A stretch of 20,061 bases of DNA from CAUVKI01 sp963552605 (GCA_963552605.1 CAUVKI010000038.1:1-20061), one strand, 5' to 3'; shown: positions 1-7,623, numbered from the stretch's first letter. Program-made: numbers and translations. The notes: generated by a model not told the origin, from the letters alone.

Positions 1-2
1 TA

Positions 3-68
3 AATCTACTAACAGAAAATATGGTCAAAAGTATTACAAATAGAGATTGGTTAAAATCAATGCCTTGA
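3..68 (+). CDS. Possible 3' end of a gene entering from the left edge
   Basis: One + frame is open from the window edge to a TGA at 66-68, coding about 21 residues that end in NRDWLKSMP. A strong hairpin terminator begins 15 bases later, which is the layout expected of a gene end. The open stretch is too short to exclude chance, and the other two + frames close early (by base 12 and base 43). I do not recognise the protein, and no function can be assigned. Confidence 0.3.
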   Translation, partial: NLLTENMVKSITNRDWLKSMP

Positions 69-82
69 AGGAATAATAGTAT

Positions 83-117
83 AAAAAATGCTTCGGGTTT
101 AATCGAAGCATTTTTTT
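83..117. terminator. Bidirectional hairpin terminator between convergent genes
   Basis: A 13-bp perfect stem (83-95 with 104-116) has an 8-base loop. The A run at the left and T run at the right belong to the stem, so either strand produces a GC-containing hairpin followed by U residues. It overlaps the stop codon of the minus-strand pyruvate carboxylase gene (116-118) and probably also ends a + strand gene coming from the left. Confidence 0.85.
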
Positions 118-3100
118 ATTCCCCTAAAATCATAAGCAGCTCACCGCTTTTTATGACATCTCCTTCTTTTACGAAAAGTTTTTTTACTTTCGCATTGAAT
201 TTTGCAGTAATATTCGTTTCCATCTTCATTGCTTCTATGACGATTAGGCTTTCACCCTCTTCGACATTTTCTCCCTCTTTTTTATTTATCTTTATCACAC
301 TTCCGGGAATGGGGGAAGAAATTTCATTTTTATCGTTTGCGTTTGCATAGCGTGTCGTGTCAAATTCCATGCTCAATTGTTTGGCATCTTTATCCTGAAT
401 TTTTATTGAGCGGTGATTGCCGTTTATCTCAAAGTCCAAACGCCTTTTTCCGTCTTTTTCAATCTTTCCTATTTCATTAAGCGTAATTACCAAAATTCTT
501 CCGGAGTGTATTTCCACTTCACGTGTTTCTCCCTCTTTCATTCCGTGGAAAAACACGTCGCTCGGAATATTCGAGAGCTCCCCGTATTCCAAAACGGTTT
601 TTCTGTAATCGTCGTAGACTTTCGGATACATAACCGAGCTTATTACCTGTTCTTCACTCGGTTTAATTCCGAATTTTTTTTCAAGCTCCAATTTCGCCGA
701 AGAAAAATCCTCATCTTTAAGGATTTTGCCGGGGCGGACCGTAATTGCCTTTTCGCCTTTAAGCACTATGGATTGCAGTTCCTCAGGAAATCCGCAGTCG
801 GGCTGTCCCATCATTCCTTTGAAGTATGAAACGCAGGAGTCGGGATAGGAAAGATCTTTTCCCTTTTCCAAAATATTTTCGGGAGTGAGAGAGTTTTTAA
901 CCATAAAAATCGCAAGATCCCCCACCATTTTTGAGGAGGGCGTGACTTTTATTATATCTCCAAGCATAATATTTACCGAGCGATACATTTCCTTTACCTC
1001 TTCAAACTTATCGGAGAGTCCGAAACTCTCAACTTGCGGCTTGAGATTTGAATATTGTCCTCCGGGAATTTCATAGCGATATATTTCTGCGGAGGGAGCT
1101 TTAAGCCCCGACTCGAAATGCTCATAAACCGGACGGAGATTATTCCAGTATTCCGAAAGTTTTTCCAAGTCTTTAAGGGATAATCCGGTTTCTCTCGGAG
1201 TGTGCTCAAGTGCGGCGGCAACGGAATTTAGGCTCGGCTGACTTGTAAGTCCCGAAAGAGAACTTATCGCACAGTCCGCAATATCCACTCCGGCTTCGGA
1301 GGCTTTCAATACGGTAGCAACTCCGTTCCCCGTAGAATCGTGGGTGTGAAGATGAATGGGAATTTTTATGTTTTCTTTGAGAGCCTTTACCAATTCATAT
1401 GCCGCCATAGGTCTTAGAAGTCCCGACATATCTTTTATGGCAAGAATATCAGCTCCTTCACTTTCAAGCACTCTTGCCATTTTCACATAGTATTCTAGGG
1501 TATATCTTGTACGGCTCTTGTCGAGGATATCTCCCGTATAGCAAATTGCAGCCTCCGCAACCTTTCCGCACTTTTTCACTTCTTCAATCGGCACTTTCAA
1601 ACTTTCCACCCAGTTGAGCGAGTCGAATATCCTGAATACATCTATACCCGCTTCCGATGAGAGGTTTATGAATTTGCGAATTACATTATCCGCCAAATTG
1701 GAATACCCTACTCCGTTTGAACCCCTAAAGAGCATTTGAAATAAAATATTCGGTATGAGCTTTCTCAAAAGCTTCAGTCTTTTCCAAGGCGACTCATTTA
1801 GAAATCTATATGCCACATCGTATGTTGCCCCTCCCCACATCTCTATGGAGAATAAATCTTTCTCATACAATGCGACAGCCTCCGCACAGTTTAACATATC
1901 CCTTGTGCGTACCCTTGTGGCAAGGAGCGATTGGTGAGCATCTCTGAAAGAGGTGTCGGTGATTAGGAGTTTTTTTTGCTCCTTAATCCAGTCAATCAAT
2001 CCGTCAGTTCCCCTTGCGTCAAAAATTTTTTTCGTTCCCTTTAAATTTTTCGGAAGTGAAACCGTAAGGGGCGAAATCACCTCAAAGTCTTTTTTATTTC
2101 CCTTTGAGAAGTTTACGGTTTTTTCTCCTATGAACTTCAAAACCCCAAGCTCCGTATCCCCCTGCTCTCGCATTTCGAAAAGTTCGGGATGTTCTCCTAT
2201 GAAAGAGGTCTTGCAAATCCCCTTTACAAAATCTTCGCACTTTAGTACATTGATTAAAAACGGAATATTGGTTTTAACCCCGGCTACTTTGGTTTCGCCT
2301 AGGGATCTCAAAGCTTTTCTTACGGTATCTTCAAAGGTTCTTGAGTGTGCGGAAATTTTTACAAGCAGCGAGTCATAGTAGGGAGTTATCATTGAACCTG
2401 TAAATCCGTTTCCTCCGTCAAGTCTTATTCCGAACCCAGAGTCGGTACGGTATATGTCTATCTTTCCATAATCGGGAGCAAATCGGTTTGAAGGATCTTC
2501 GGTCGTGACTCTACACTGAATGGCATATCCCCTGCACTTTATAGAATTTTGGGAGGGTATTCCGACTTCTTTGGAGTTTAATGGGAAACCGTCCGCAATA
2601 AGAATTTGACTTTCAACCAAGTCATAGCCGGTGATAAGCTCCGTTATGGTATGCTCTACCTGAATTCTCGTATTCATTTCGATAAAGTAGTGATTAAAAT
2701 TATCGTCCAAAAGAAATTCAACCGTTCCCGCATTTCTATAGCCGACGTATTTTGCGATTTTTACAGCATCTTTACATATCTCTTCCCGTTTTTCTTCCGA
2801 AAGTACAAGCGATGGAGCAAACTCTATAAGTTTTTGGTTTCTGCGCTGTATCGAACAGTCTCTTTCAAAGAGGTGAACTATATTTCCGTAATTGTCTCCT
2901 AAAATTTGGACTTCGATATGCTTGGGGTTCTCCAAATACTTTTCCACAAATATGTCGTCTATCCCGAAAGCTTTTCCCGCTTCGCTTCTCGCCTCGTGAA
3001 AATTTAAGAGCAGCTCCGAGTCGTTTCTGACCACACGCATACCCCGTCCGCCTCCGCCTGCCGATGCCTTGAGTATGATTGGATAGCCGGCACGATTTGC

Positions 3101-3553
3101 AAAATCCAAGGCTTCCCTATCAGATTTTATCGCCTGTTCAACTCCCGGTATGGTAGGCACTCCCGCCTCTTTTGCAATCAGCTTTGATTGAATTTTATCC
3201 CCGACCCTTTTCATCATCTCAGAGCTCGGTCCTATCCAAATCAAACCCTGTTCCTCAACTTTTTTGGCAAATTCCGGATTTTCGGACAAGAATCCGTACC
3301 CCGGGTGAATTGCATCAACATTCTTTTTTTTTGCAAGGGAAATTATTGCGTCCATATCCAAATAAGCTTCGACCGGAGTTTTGCCTTTGCCGATTAAATA
3401 CGACTCGTCCGCCTTATCCCGAAACAACGCCGTGCGGTCCTGCTCGGAATATATGGCAACGGTTCTTATTTCCAGTTCTCTGCACGCACGAAAAACTCTG
3501 ATTGCAATTTCCCCCCGATTTGCAACAAGCACTTTGCTGATATTAAGTTTCAT
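116..3553 (-). CDS. pyc: Pyruvate carboxylase (single-chain, biotin-dependent)
   Basis: This enzyme carboxylates pyruvate to oxaloacetate using ATP and bicarbonate, an anaplerotic reaction in the cytoplasm. At 1145 residues it is full length for the one-chain family. The N-terminal biotin carboxylase domain (about 1-455) opens with VLVANRGEIAIRV and has the glycine-rich ATP loop GGGGRGM near 168. The carboxyltransferase domain (from about 530) begins DTSFRDAHQSLLATR and shows the metal-site motif HTHDSTGNG near 738 and the AIKDMSG segment holding the lysine that is normally carboxylated. The C-terminal biotinyl domain carries EAMKMET near 1107, with the biotin-accepting lysine. The ATG is preceded by AGGAGG at good spacing. 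It lies 58 bases downstream of the glsB-like gene on the same strand, with a terminator hairpin between. I see no convincing promoter of its own there, so it may rely on read-through or on a promoter I missed. Confidence 0.98.
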   Translation of the reverse strand: MKLNISKVLVANRGEIAIRVFRACRELEIRTVAIYSEQDRTALFRDKADESYLIGKGKTPVEAYLDMDAIISLAKKKNVDAIHPGYGFLSENPEFAKKVEEQGLIWIGPSSEMMKRVGDKIQSKLIAKEAGVPTIPGVEQAIKSDREALDFANRAGYPIILKASAGGGGRGMRVVRNDSELLLNFHEARSEAGKAFGIDDIFVEKYLENPKHIEVQILGDNYGNIVHLFERDCSIQRRNQKLIEFAPSLVLSEEKREEICKDAVKIAKYVGYRNAGTVEFLLDDNFNHYFIEMNTRIQVEHTITELITGYDLVESQILIADGFPLNSKEVGIPSQNSIKCRGYAIQCRVTTEDPSNRFAPDYGKIDIYRTDSGFGIRLDGGNGFTGSMITPYYDSLLVKISAHSRTFEDTVRKALRSLGETKVAGVKTNIPFLINVLKCEDFVKGICKTSFIGEHPELFEMREQGDTELGVLKFIGEKTVNFSKGNKKDFEVISPLTVSLPKNLKGTKKIFDARGTDGLIDWIKEQKKLLITDTSFRDAHQSLLATRVRTRDMLNCAEAVALYEKDLFSIEMWGGATYDVAYRFLNESPWKRLKLLRKLIPNILFQMLFRGSNGVGYSNLADNVIRKFINLSSEAGIDVFRIFDSLNWVESLKVPIEEVKKCGKVAEAAICYTGDILDKSRTRYTLEYYVKMARVLESEGADILAIKDMSGLLRPMAAYELVKALKENIKIPIHLHTHDSTGNGVATVLKASEAGVDIADCAISSLSGLTSQPSLNSVAAALEHTPRETGLSLKDLEKLSEYWNNLRPVYEHFESGLKAPSAEIYRYEIPGGQYSNLKPQVESFGLSDKFEEVKEMYRSVNIMLGDIIKVTPSSKMVGDLAIFMVKNSLTPENILEKGKDLSYPDSCVSYFKGMMGQPDCGFPEELQSIVLKGEKAITVRPGKILKDEDFSSAKLELEKKFGIKPSEEQVISSVMYPKVYDDYRKTVLEYGELSNIPSDVFFHGMKEGETREVEIHSGRILVITLNEIGKIEKDGKRRLDFEINGNHRSIKIQDKDAKQLSMEFDTTRYANANDKNEISSPIPGSVIKINKKEGENVEEGESLIVIEAMKMETNITAKFNAKVKKLFVKEGDVIKSGELLMILGE

Positions 3554-3581
3554 AAAAAACCTCCTGTTTATAAAGAGTCAC

Positions 3582-3612
3582 AAAAAAAATTGCACTCGGT
3601 CGTGTGCAATTT
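3582..3612 (-). terminator. Hairpin terminator after the glsB-like gene
   Basis: Read on the minus strand, a 9-bp stem AAATTGCAC/GTGCAATTT (3604-3612 with 3587-3595) has an 8-base loop and runs into a tract of T residues (A on the + strand, 3582-3589). It touches the stop codon of the glsB-like gene. Incomplete termination here could feed the pyruvate carboxylase gene downstream. Confidence 0.8.
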
Positions 3613-3869
3613 CAATTTATGTTCTTAACTATTTTTACGACGAAAATAACCGTAAGTGCACCGAAGACAGCCGCAACCAACCCGGCTCCTTCAATTTTTA
3701 GCGGCTTGTCTATCACCTTTACTAAAGCCAGAAACCACCCTCCGAGTAAAGCTCCTGAAATTCCCGAAATAATATTTCCGACGACAACCGTCTTTATATT
3801 GATTTTTGAAGCCACAGTTTCAATCCAACCTATAATCGCTCCGATGACAATCCAAGCAACAATTCCCAT
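3612..3869 (-). CDS. GlsB/YeaQ/YmgE-family small membrane protein
   Basis: This is an 85-residue, very hydrophobic protein of the transglycosylase-associated/GlsB family, usually tied to general or envelope stress. It starts MGIVAWIVIGAIIGW and has glycine-rich membrane segments, including GNIISGISGALLGGW in the middle and GAGLVAAVFGALTVIFVV at the end. This three-helix layout is typical of the family. A longer reading frame begins at 3935, but the ATG at 3869 has a GGAGGGG site 3-8 bases upstream, and the near-consensus promoter at 3907-3935 would place the transcript start inside any longer version. I therefore chose the short form. The biochemical role of the family is not settled. Confidence 0.85.
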   Translation of the reverse strand: MGIVAWIVIGAIIGWIETVASKINIKTVVVGNIISGISGALLGGWFLALVKVIDKPLKIEGAGLVAAVFGALTVIFVVKIVKNIN

Positions 3870-3906
3870 AATCCCCTCCGAAACTGAACTTATCTCCCAC
3901 ACTTTT

Positions 3907-3935
3907 ATTCTAGTGTGTAAAGATAAAATTGTCAA
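3907..3935 (-). promoter_or_regulatory. Sigma-A type promoter for the glsB-like gene
   Basis: On the minus strand, TTGACA and TAGAAT are separated by exactly 17 bases. The start of transcription would fall near 3900, about 30 bases before the ATG at 3869. Confidence 0.8.
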
Positions 3936-3954
3936 TTCTTTATAAAGGCCGTTC

Positions 3955-3983
3955 TTGACTTTTTTTTAAAATCCTCTTATACT
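3955..3983 (+). promoter_or_regulatory. Sigma-A type promoter for the relB-like gene
   Basis: TTGACT and TATACT are separated by 17 bases. The predicted start near 3990 leaves a very short leader holding GGAGGG before the ATG at 4003. It stands back to back with the minus-strand promoter at 3907-3935, with the two -35 boxes about 20 bases apart. Confidence 0.8.
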
Positions 3984-4002
3984 GAAAAAAGGAGGGATTT
4001 CT

Positions 4003-4284
4003 ATGAACGAAACTATAAGAGTTAAAATTGATGCGCAAGTGGCTGATGAGTTTGAAGAACTGATGGACGAATTGGGATTAAACGCTGAAATTGCCATAAA
4101 TATTTTTGTAAAGGCTTGTCTTAGGGAGAGGAAAATTCCTTTTGAAATATGCGAAAAAAAACTTGAGGTTTGTGAAAAACCGAAAACTCCTTTCGAAGTT
4201 TCAAAAAGCCCCCCCAAGTCATCAATAAATCTTAAAGAAATGCTTTCTGAGGGGCAAGTCGATTTCAATGAAGTCTTCAGTTAA
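4003..4284 (+). CDS. RelB/DinJ-type antitoxin, apparently without a toxin partner
   Basis: This 93-residue protein has an N-terminal ribbon-helix-helix region of the RelB/DinJ family. It opens ETIRVKIDAQVADEFEELMD, then NAEIAINIFVKACLRERKIPFEI, matching the usual 'T-x-x-x-A-I-x-x-F' helix and the closing P-F-E/D segment. Such proteins bind operator DNA as dimers and neutralise a RelE/YafQ-type ribonuclease through the C-terminal tail. Here the tail (about 52-93) is charged and rich in Pro, Ser and Lys. No toxin gene follows: the next feature is a terminator and then a gene on the opposite strand. It has its own strong promoter and ribosome site, so it is likely expressed. It may act on a toxin elsewhere, or be a stand-alone regulator. 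Confidence 0.8.
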   Translation: MNETIRVKIDAQVADEFEELMDELGLNAEIAINIFVKACLRERKIPFEICEKKLEVCEKPKTPFEVSKSPPKSSINLKEMLSEGQVDFNEVFS

Positions 4285-4297
4285 GCACAACAAAAAA

Positions 4298-4323
4298 CTC
4301 GGCGAATATGCCGAGCTTTTTTT
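4298..4323. terminator. Bidirectional terminator between convergent genes
   Basis: The stem CTCGGC/GCCGAG (4298-4303 with 4310-4315) is flanked by an A run on the left and a T run on the right. It works for the relB-like gene (+) and for the MltG-like gene (-), whose stop codon at 4322-4324 overlaps the T run. Confidence 0.85.
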
Positions 4324-4963
4324 ATTTCTTTCTTGCAATTATTTTCACTATCTGCTCAAGGGTTGCTCCCTCGGGTATCTCATATGTGCCGGGGATAAGA
4401 CGGGTATCAAGCTTAAGCTCCAATGCTTTTTTTTCAAATTCCTTCGCCGATTCGCAATAGCCCGCCTCGGAAACAATTTTTCCGATTTCATAACTCCCTG
4501 CGGAGTCGGGAATTTTTATAGTCTTTTTTACAGCAGGAGGAGTTTTTGTTTCACTTTGGGAGGGTACAGGCTCTTTCTTTTCACTTTGAGGAGGTTCTTT
4601 TTTCTCGGAGGGTTCCTTGTTTTCGGAAGTCTCAACCGGAGGTTTTTGGGGCTCTTTCTCGTTTACGGTCGCACCGGGTTCTGACGGAGTGTTCAAGTCC
4701 TCGGTCTTATCTTCACCCTCTTTCGGTTCGTTTTCATTGGAAGTTTTCTGCTCTTTTTCATCGTTATCAAGAGCGGAGGGCGGGAGAGTATTTTTCACCC
4801 CGCTATTTTCATTTTGAGTTTGCATAGAAAAATCTCTTTTCTTTAGGAGCGGATTAAGTCTTGAGGTTAAAATCAAAACTATAATGACTAAAATTGCGAC
4901 TATTACCAAAATATCCATCAAGCGATAGAGAATGTCCAACACCTTTTCAGAATTTTTTTTCAT
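4322..4963 (-). CDS. Membrane-anchored protein with an MltG/YceG-like small domain
   Basis: This is a 213-residue protein. After a short charged start, one transmembrane helix (about 16-35, DILVIVAILVIIVLILTS) is followed by a long low-complexity linker rich in Glu, Pro, Lys, Ser and Thr (about 48-145). The C-terminal ~65 residues hold IPDSAGSYEIGKIVSEAGY and GTYEIPEGATLEQIVKII. This pattern resembles the LysM-like N-terminal domain of MltG, the endolytic murein transglycosylase, but the catalytic domain is absent. It probably acts outside the membrane, possibly at the cell wall. The ATG at 4963 has GAGGT at good spacing. An upstream in-frame GTG (4972) overlaps that site and was not chosen. 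A promoter lies at 4994-5021. Confidence 0.75.
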   Translation of the reverse strand: MKKNSEKVLDILYRLMDILVIVAILVIIVLILTSRLNPLLKKRDFSMQTQNENSGVKNTLPPSALDNDEKEQKTSNENEPKEGEDKTEDLNTPSEPGATVNEKEPQKPPVETSENKEPSEKKEPPQSEKKEPVPSQSETKTPPAVKKTIKIPDSAGSYEIGKIVSEAGYCESAKEFEKKALELKLDTRLIPGTYEIPEGATLEQIVKIIARKK

Positions 4964-4993
4964 CTTAAACACCTCATAAAATTTTCTAATCGG

Positions 4994-5021
4994 ATTATAT
5001 CATATTCTTTTCCCATAACAA
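4994..5021 (-). promoter_or_regulatory. Promoter for the MltG-like membrane protein
   Basis: On the minus strand, TTGTTA and a perfect TATAAT are separated by 16 bases. A TG one base before the -10 box makes it an extended -10 promoter. Confidence 0.7.
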
Positions 5022-5063
5022 CGGTAAATAGGAAATGAAAATTGAAAATTTATATCCGTCGGA

Positions 5064-5092
5064 TTGAATTGAATAAGTAAGTGTGTTACAAT
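5064..5092 (+). promoter_or_regulatory. Promoter for the immA-led operon
   Basis: TTGAAT and TACAAT are separated by 17 bases. It lies about 50 bases before the ATG of the metalloprotease gene, and no terminator is visible until 7624. It may therefore drive all four genes up to the flavodoxin. Confidence 0.65.
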
Positions 5093-5139
5093 AAAAGTGT
5101 AGTTGTATTTTGAATTATAGAGCAGAGGGGGGGAGTTTA

Positions 5140-5724
5140 ATGGAAAAACTTAATGAACAGGTAAAAAAGAAAATTGAAAACAAAATAGAAGATGTTAGAC
5201 ACATATTTATTTCCCCGGATGCGATCAATCTTAAAAATAAAGACAAGGGGTATGTCGATATAATAGGGATTGCGGAAGAACTCGGCTTTGCAGTGGGAAA
5301 TGCAAGGCTTTCACGAGAAGAAGACGGATTTGTTTTTATAAATGAGGGAGAGAGAATGCCCTCCAATGCTCCATCGGATAAACTGATTGGAGTGAATTCG
5401 GAGCTTAGTTTGCCTTGGAAGAGATTTGTTATTGCACACGAGTTGGGACATTATTTTTTGCATTATCTTGACAATGCTCTTGACTATGAAGGGATGTATG
5501 CCCATAGGGAAAATAGAAAGGGTAAAAATTCACAGGAACAGGAGGCTGATTATTTTGCAGCTTGTTTGCTTATGCCGAAGGATCTTTTTTCAGAAAGATA
5601 TAGGGAGTTGAAAAAACCTCACTTAAGCAATGCAGAGAATGCATTGTTGCTCTCAAAGGAGTTTATTGTTACTCAGATGATGGCTCAAAGACGAATTTAT
5701 GAATTGGAGCTATCTAATGAGTAG
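5140..5724 (+). CDS. ImmA/IrrE-family zinc metallopeptidase
   Basis: This 194-residue protein carries the zinc site HELGH (residues 100-104) in the context RFVIAHELGHYFLH, and a second motif QEADYFAACLLMP in which Glu135 is the likely third zinc ligand. Both are hallmarks of the ImmA/IrrE (DUF955) peptidases, which cleave repressors, as ImmA does to ImmR in ICEBs1. The N-terminal ~35 residues are highly charged, and no DNA-binding helix-turn-helix is fused. No ImmR-like repressor gene is next to it. Instead its last codons overlap the start of a two-helix membrane protein. The ATG at 5140 follows a GGGGGGGAG site at good spacing; an in-frame TTG ten codons earlier was not used. The substrate is unknown, and the neighbour is the first candidate partner. 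Confidence 0.9.
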   Translation: MEKLNEQVKKKIENKIEDVRHIFISPDAINLKNKDKGYVDIIGIAEELGFAVGNARLSREEDGFVFINEGERMPSNAPSDKLIGVNSELSLPWKRFVIAHELGHYFLHYLDNALDYEGMYAHRENRKGKNSQEQEADYFAACLLMPKDLFSERYRELKKPHLSNAENALLLSKEFIVTQMMAQRRIYELELSNE

Positions 5725-6265
5725 GGATAAAGGGGTAAGAGAAAATGAAGTGAATAATGATTTTGATTATTTGCTTAATTCAGATTTTGAGGAAAACTGG
5801 AAAGCGACAAAAGATCTGGATTTATTGTTGGACAAACCGTTTGTGGATAGATACACAACTGAAGAGCAGCAAAAAAGAGACGGTCTTGTTACGGAACTGC
5901 TGGAGCAGTATGTTAAAACATACAAGGTAAAGAGTAAAATCAATCAATCCTACAAAAAAGCATTGTTCTGTTTTTGCGTGGGAAGTGTGATTATTTTTGC
6001 GGTGGTTTTGATGTATAATGTGTGCAGGGCGGATTTTTCCAATAAAGTTTCCGCAAATTCGGCAGTGCAGCTTATTTCAGTGTGCATTACATTTTTGTCG
6101 CTTATTATTGGAATTTTAACCATCATTACAAAATATATTTTTCCTGAAAATGAGGAGGAATATATAACCAAGATTGTTGAAATAATACAAAGCAACGACT
6201 TGGAAAACAAAAAAGAAAACATAAGAATGAACGGCGGACTAATTGATTTGGAAACGGAGGAATGA
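5717..6265 (+). CDS. Two-helix membrane protein paired with the metallopeptidase
   Basis: I do not recognise this 182-residue protein. It has an acidic, soluble N-terminal region of about 80 residues, two hydrophobic helices (about 82-103 and 116-140) separated by a short polar loop, and a charged C-terminal tail of about 40 residues ending LETEE. With both ends charged and long, both tails are probably cytoplasmic. The ATG at 5717 overlaps the end of the metallopeptidase gene by 8 bases and has GGAG 7 bases upstream, so the two are translated together. Tight coupling suggests that the membrane protein is a substrate, sensor or effector of the peptidase; that is inference only. It ends 2 bases before the aldo/keto reductase start. 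Confidence 0.75.
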   Translation: MSRDKGVRENEVNNDFDYLLNSDFEENWKATKDLDLLLDKPFVDRYTTEEQQKRDGLVTELLEQYVKTYKVKSKINQSYKKALFCFCVGSVIIFAVVLMYNVCRADFSNKVSANSAVQLISVCITFLSLIIGILTIITKYIFPENEEEYITKIVEIIQSNDLENKKENIRMNGGLIDLETEE

Positions 6266-6267
6266 AA

Positions 6268-7131
6268 ATGTACAACAAAACGATGAAATTACCGAATGGA
6301 GTAAGCATACCCGTACTTGCACTCGGCACTTGGAGGATTAAAGACGATAATGTTTCGGAGCCCGTAAAGGAAGCTCTCAAACTTGGTTATCGTCATATTG
6401 ATACGGCTCAGGTTTACGGGAATGAGCGAGGAGTCGGAGAAGCTGTTATGAATAGCGGAATTGACAGAAAAGAGCTGTTCATAACTTCAAAGGTGGCAGC
6501 GGAGCATAAAACCTACGAAGAAGCCGCCTTGGGAATTGAAAACACTTTGAAGATTATGGGGCTTGATTATCTGGATATGATGCTTATACATTCTCCTCAG
6601 CCTTGGAAAGAAGTAAACCAATCCGAAGATCGCCATATCGAGGGAAACAGAAACGCTTGGAAAGCTTTGGAGGACGCTTATGAAAGCGGTAAGCTCAGAG
6701 CCATCGGAATTTCCAACTTCTTAAGAGAAGACATTGATAGTCTTTGGGAAGCCGCAAGGATAAAGCCTATGGTAAATCAAATCCTCTGCCATATATCCAA
6801 TACACCTTTTGAACTTATCGAATACTGCAAGAGTAAGGGGATTGTGGTTGAAGCCTATTCTCCCATCGCACACGGAGAGGCGATGAAAAACGAAACTATT
6901 CTTAAGATGGCAAAAAAATACGGGGTGAGTATTCCCAGACTCTGCATTCGCTATGATATCCAACTGGAGACGGTTGTATTGGCAAAAGCTGCAAATCCCG
7001 AACATATAAAGGACAACTCCGATTTGGATTTTGTAATTTCTGACGAGGATATGGAAATTTTAAGAAATGTGGAAAAGATAAAGGACTATGGAGAGCATGG
7101 ATTTTTACCGGTATTCGGGGGCAAGCTGTAA
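6268..7131 (+). CDS. Aldo/keto reductase
   Basis: This is a 287-residue NADPH-dependent carbonyl reductase of the AKR superfamily, an (alpha/beta)8 barrel. The catalytic tetrad can be read directly: Asp45 and Tyr50 in HIDTAQVYGNE, Lys75 in FITSKV, and His108 in MLIHSPQPW. The motifs GLDYLDMMLIH and AIGISNF are also typical. Length is normal. Two start codons lie close together (6262 and 6268). The GGAGG site at 6256-6260 is only one base from the first, so the second is preferred. The stop codon shares one base with the flavodoxin start, so the two redox proteins are translationally coupled. The physiological substrate cannot be told from sequence. Confidence 0.95.
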   Translation: MYNKTMKLPNGVSIPVLALGTWRIKDDNVSEPVKEALKLGYRHIDTAQVYGNERGVGEAVMNSGIDRKELFITSKVAAEHKTYEEAALGIENTLKIMGLDYLDMMLIHSPQPWKEVNQSEDRHIEGNRNAWKALEDAYESGKLRAIGISNFLREDIDSLWEAARIKPMVNQILCHISNTPFELIEYCKSKGIVVEAYSPIAHGEAMKNETILKMAKKYGVSIPRLCIRYDIQLETVVLAKAANPEHIKDNSDLDFVISDEDMEILRNVEKIKDYGEHGFLPVFGGKL

Positions 7132-7613
7132 TGAGCAAAAAATTGGTTGCATATTTCAGTGCAACAGGTAATACCCGAGAATTAGCGGAAAAACTGGCTT
7201 CACTTACCGGTGCGGATTTGCACGAAATCAAACCGAAAATTCCCTATACCGCTTCGGATTTGGATTGGAACGACGAAAGAAGCCGCAGTACCTTGGAGAT
7301 GAAAAGCAAAATCTCCCGTCCGGAGGTGGAAAACAGGGTGAGCGGTATGGAAAAATACGATGTGATTTATGTGGCTTTTCCAATTTGGTGGTATGTCGCT
7401 CCGAGGATTATTAACACCTTTTTGGAGCAGTACGATCTTAGCGGAAAGGTGGTAGTTCCGGTCGCAACCTCCGGAGGGAGCGGAATGGGAAACACCAACA
7501 AGGAATTATCGCCATCGTGCATGGGAGCGATTTTGAAAGAGGGTGGAGTTTTTTCCGTCATATCAGGCGGAGAAGATTTGAAAATATGGGCTGAAGATAC
7601 AATCAGCTTGTAA
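7131..7613 (+). CDS. Flavodoxin-family protein
   Basis: This is a 160-residue flavodoxin-like protein. The FMN phosphate loop is SATGNT (residues 10-15) after the first strand KKLVAYF. A further flavin-contact segment, AFPIWWYVAPRIINTFLEQY, is characteristic of the subgroup (Flavodoxin_4) often found beside small oxidoreductases. The ATSGGSGMGNT loop follows. It is an electron carrier or quinone/flavin reductase type protein in the cytoplasm. The ATG overlaps the last base of the aldo/keto reductase stop codon, and a terminator follows 11 bases after the gene. Confidence 0.93.
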   Translation: MSKKLVAYFSATGNTRELAEKLASLTGADLHEIKPKIPYTASDLDWNDERSRSTLEMKSKISRPEVENRVSGMEKYDVIYVAFPIWWYVAPRIINTFLEQYDLSGKVVVPVATSGGSGMGNTNKELSPSCMGAILKEGGVFSVISGGEDLKIWAEDTISL

Positions 7614-7623
7614 ATGATGATAA

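Noticed and set aside
413..2902. Several + strand open frames opposite the pyruvate carboxylase gene
   Set aside because: They are antisense to a full-length conserved enzyme, have no ribosome sites or family motifs, and their residue composition is that of shadow frames.
3554..3611. Riboswitch or T-box in the leader of pyruvate carboxylase
   Set aside because: Only about 58 bases are available, and they hold the hairpin terminator of the gene before it plus the ribosome site.
3966..4268. Minus-strand 100-residue frame opposite the relB-like gene, considered as a missing toxin
   Set aside because: It is Ser/Phe/Ile-rich with no RelE features, has no ribosome site, and is antisense to a convincing antitoxin gene.
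4268..4827. Phe/Leu/Arg-rich open frames on the + strand opposite the MltG-like gene
   Set aside because: They come from reading the low-complexity Glu/Pro/Lys linker backwards. The minus-strand gene has a promoter, a ribosome site and a terminator.
5140..6265. ImmA-like peptidase taken as a sign of an integrated element or prophage
   Set aside because: No integrase, repressor, att-like repeat or phage gene is visible nearby, and the flanking genes are ordinary chromosomal functions.
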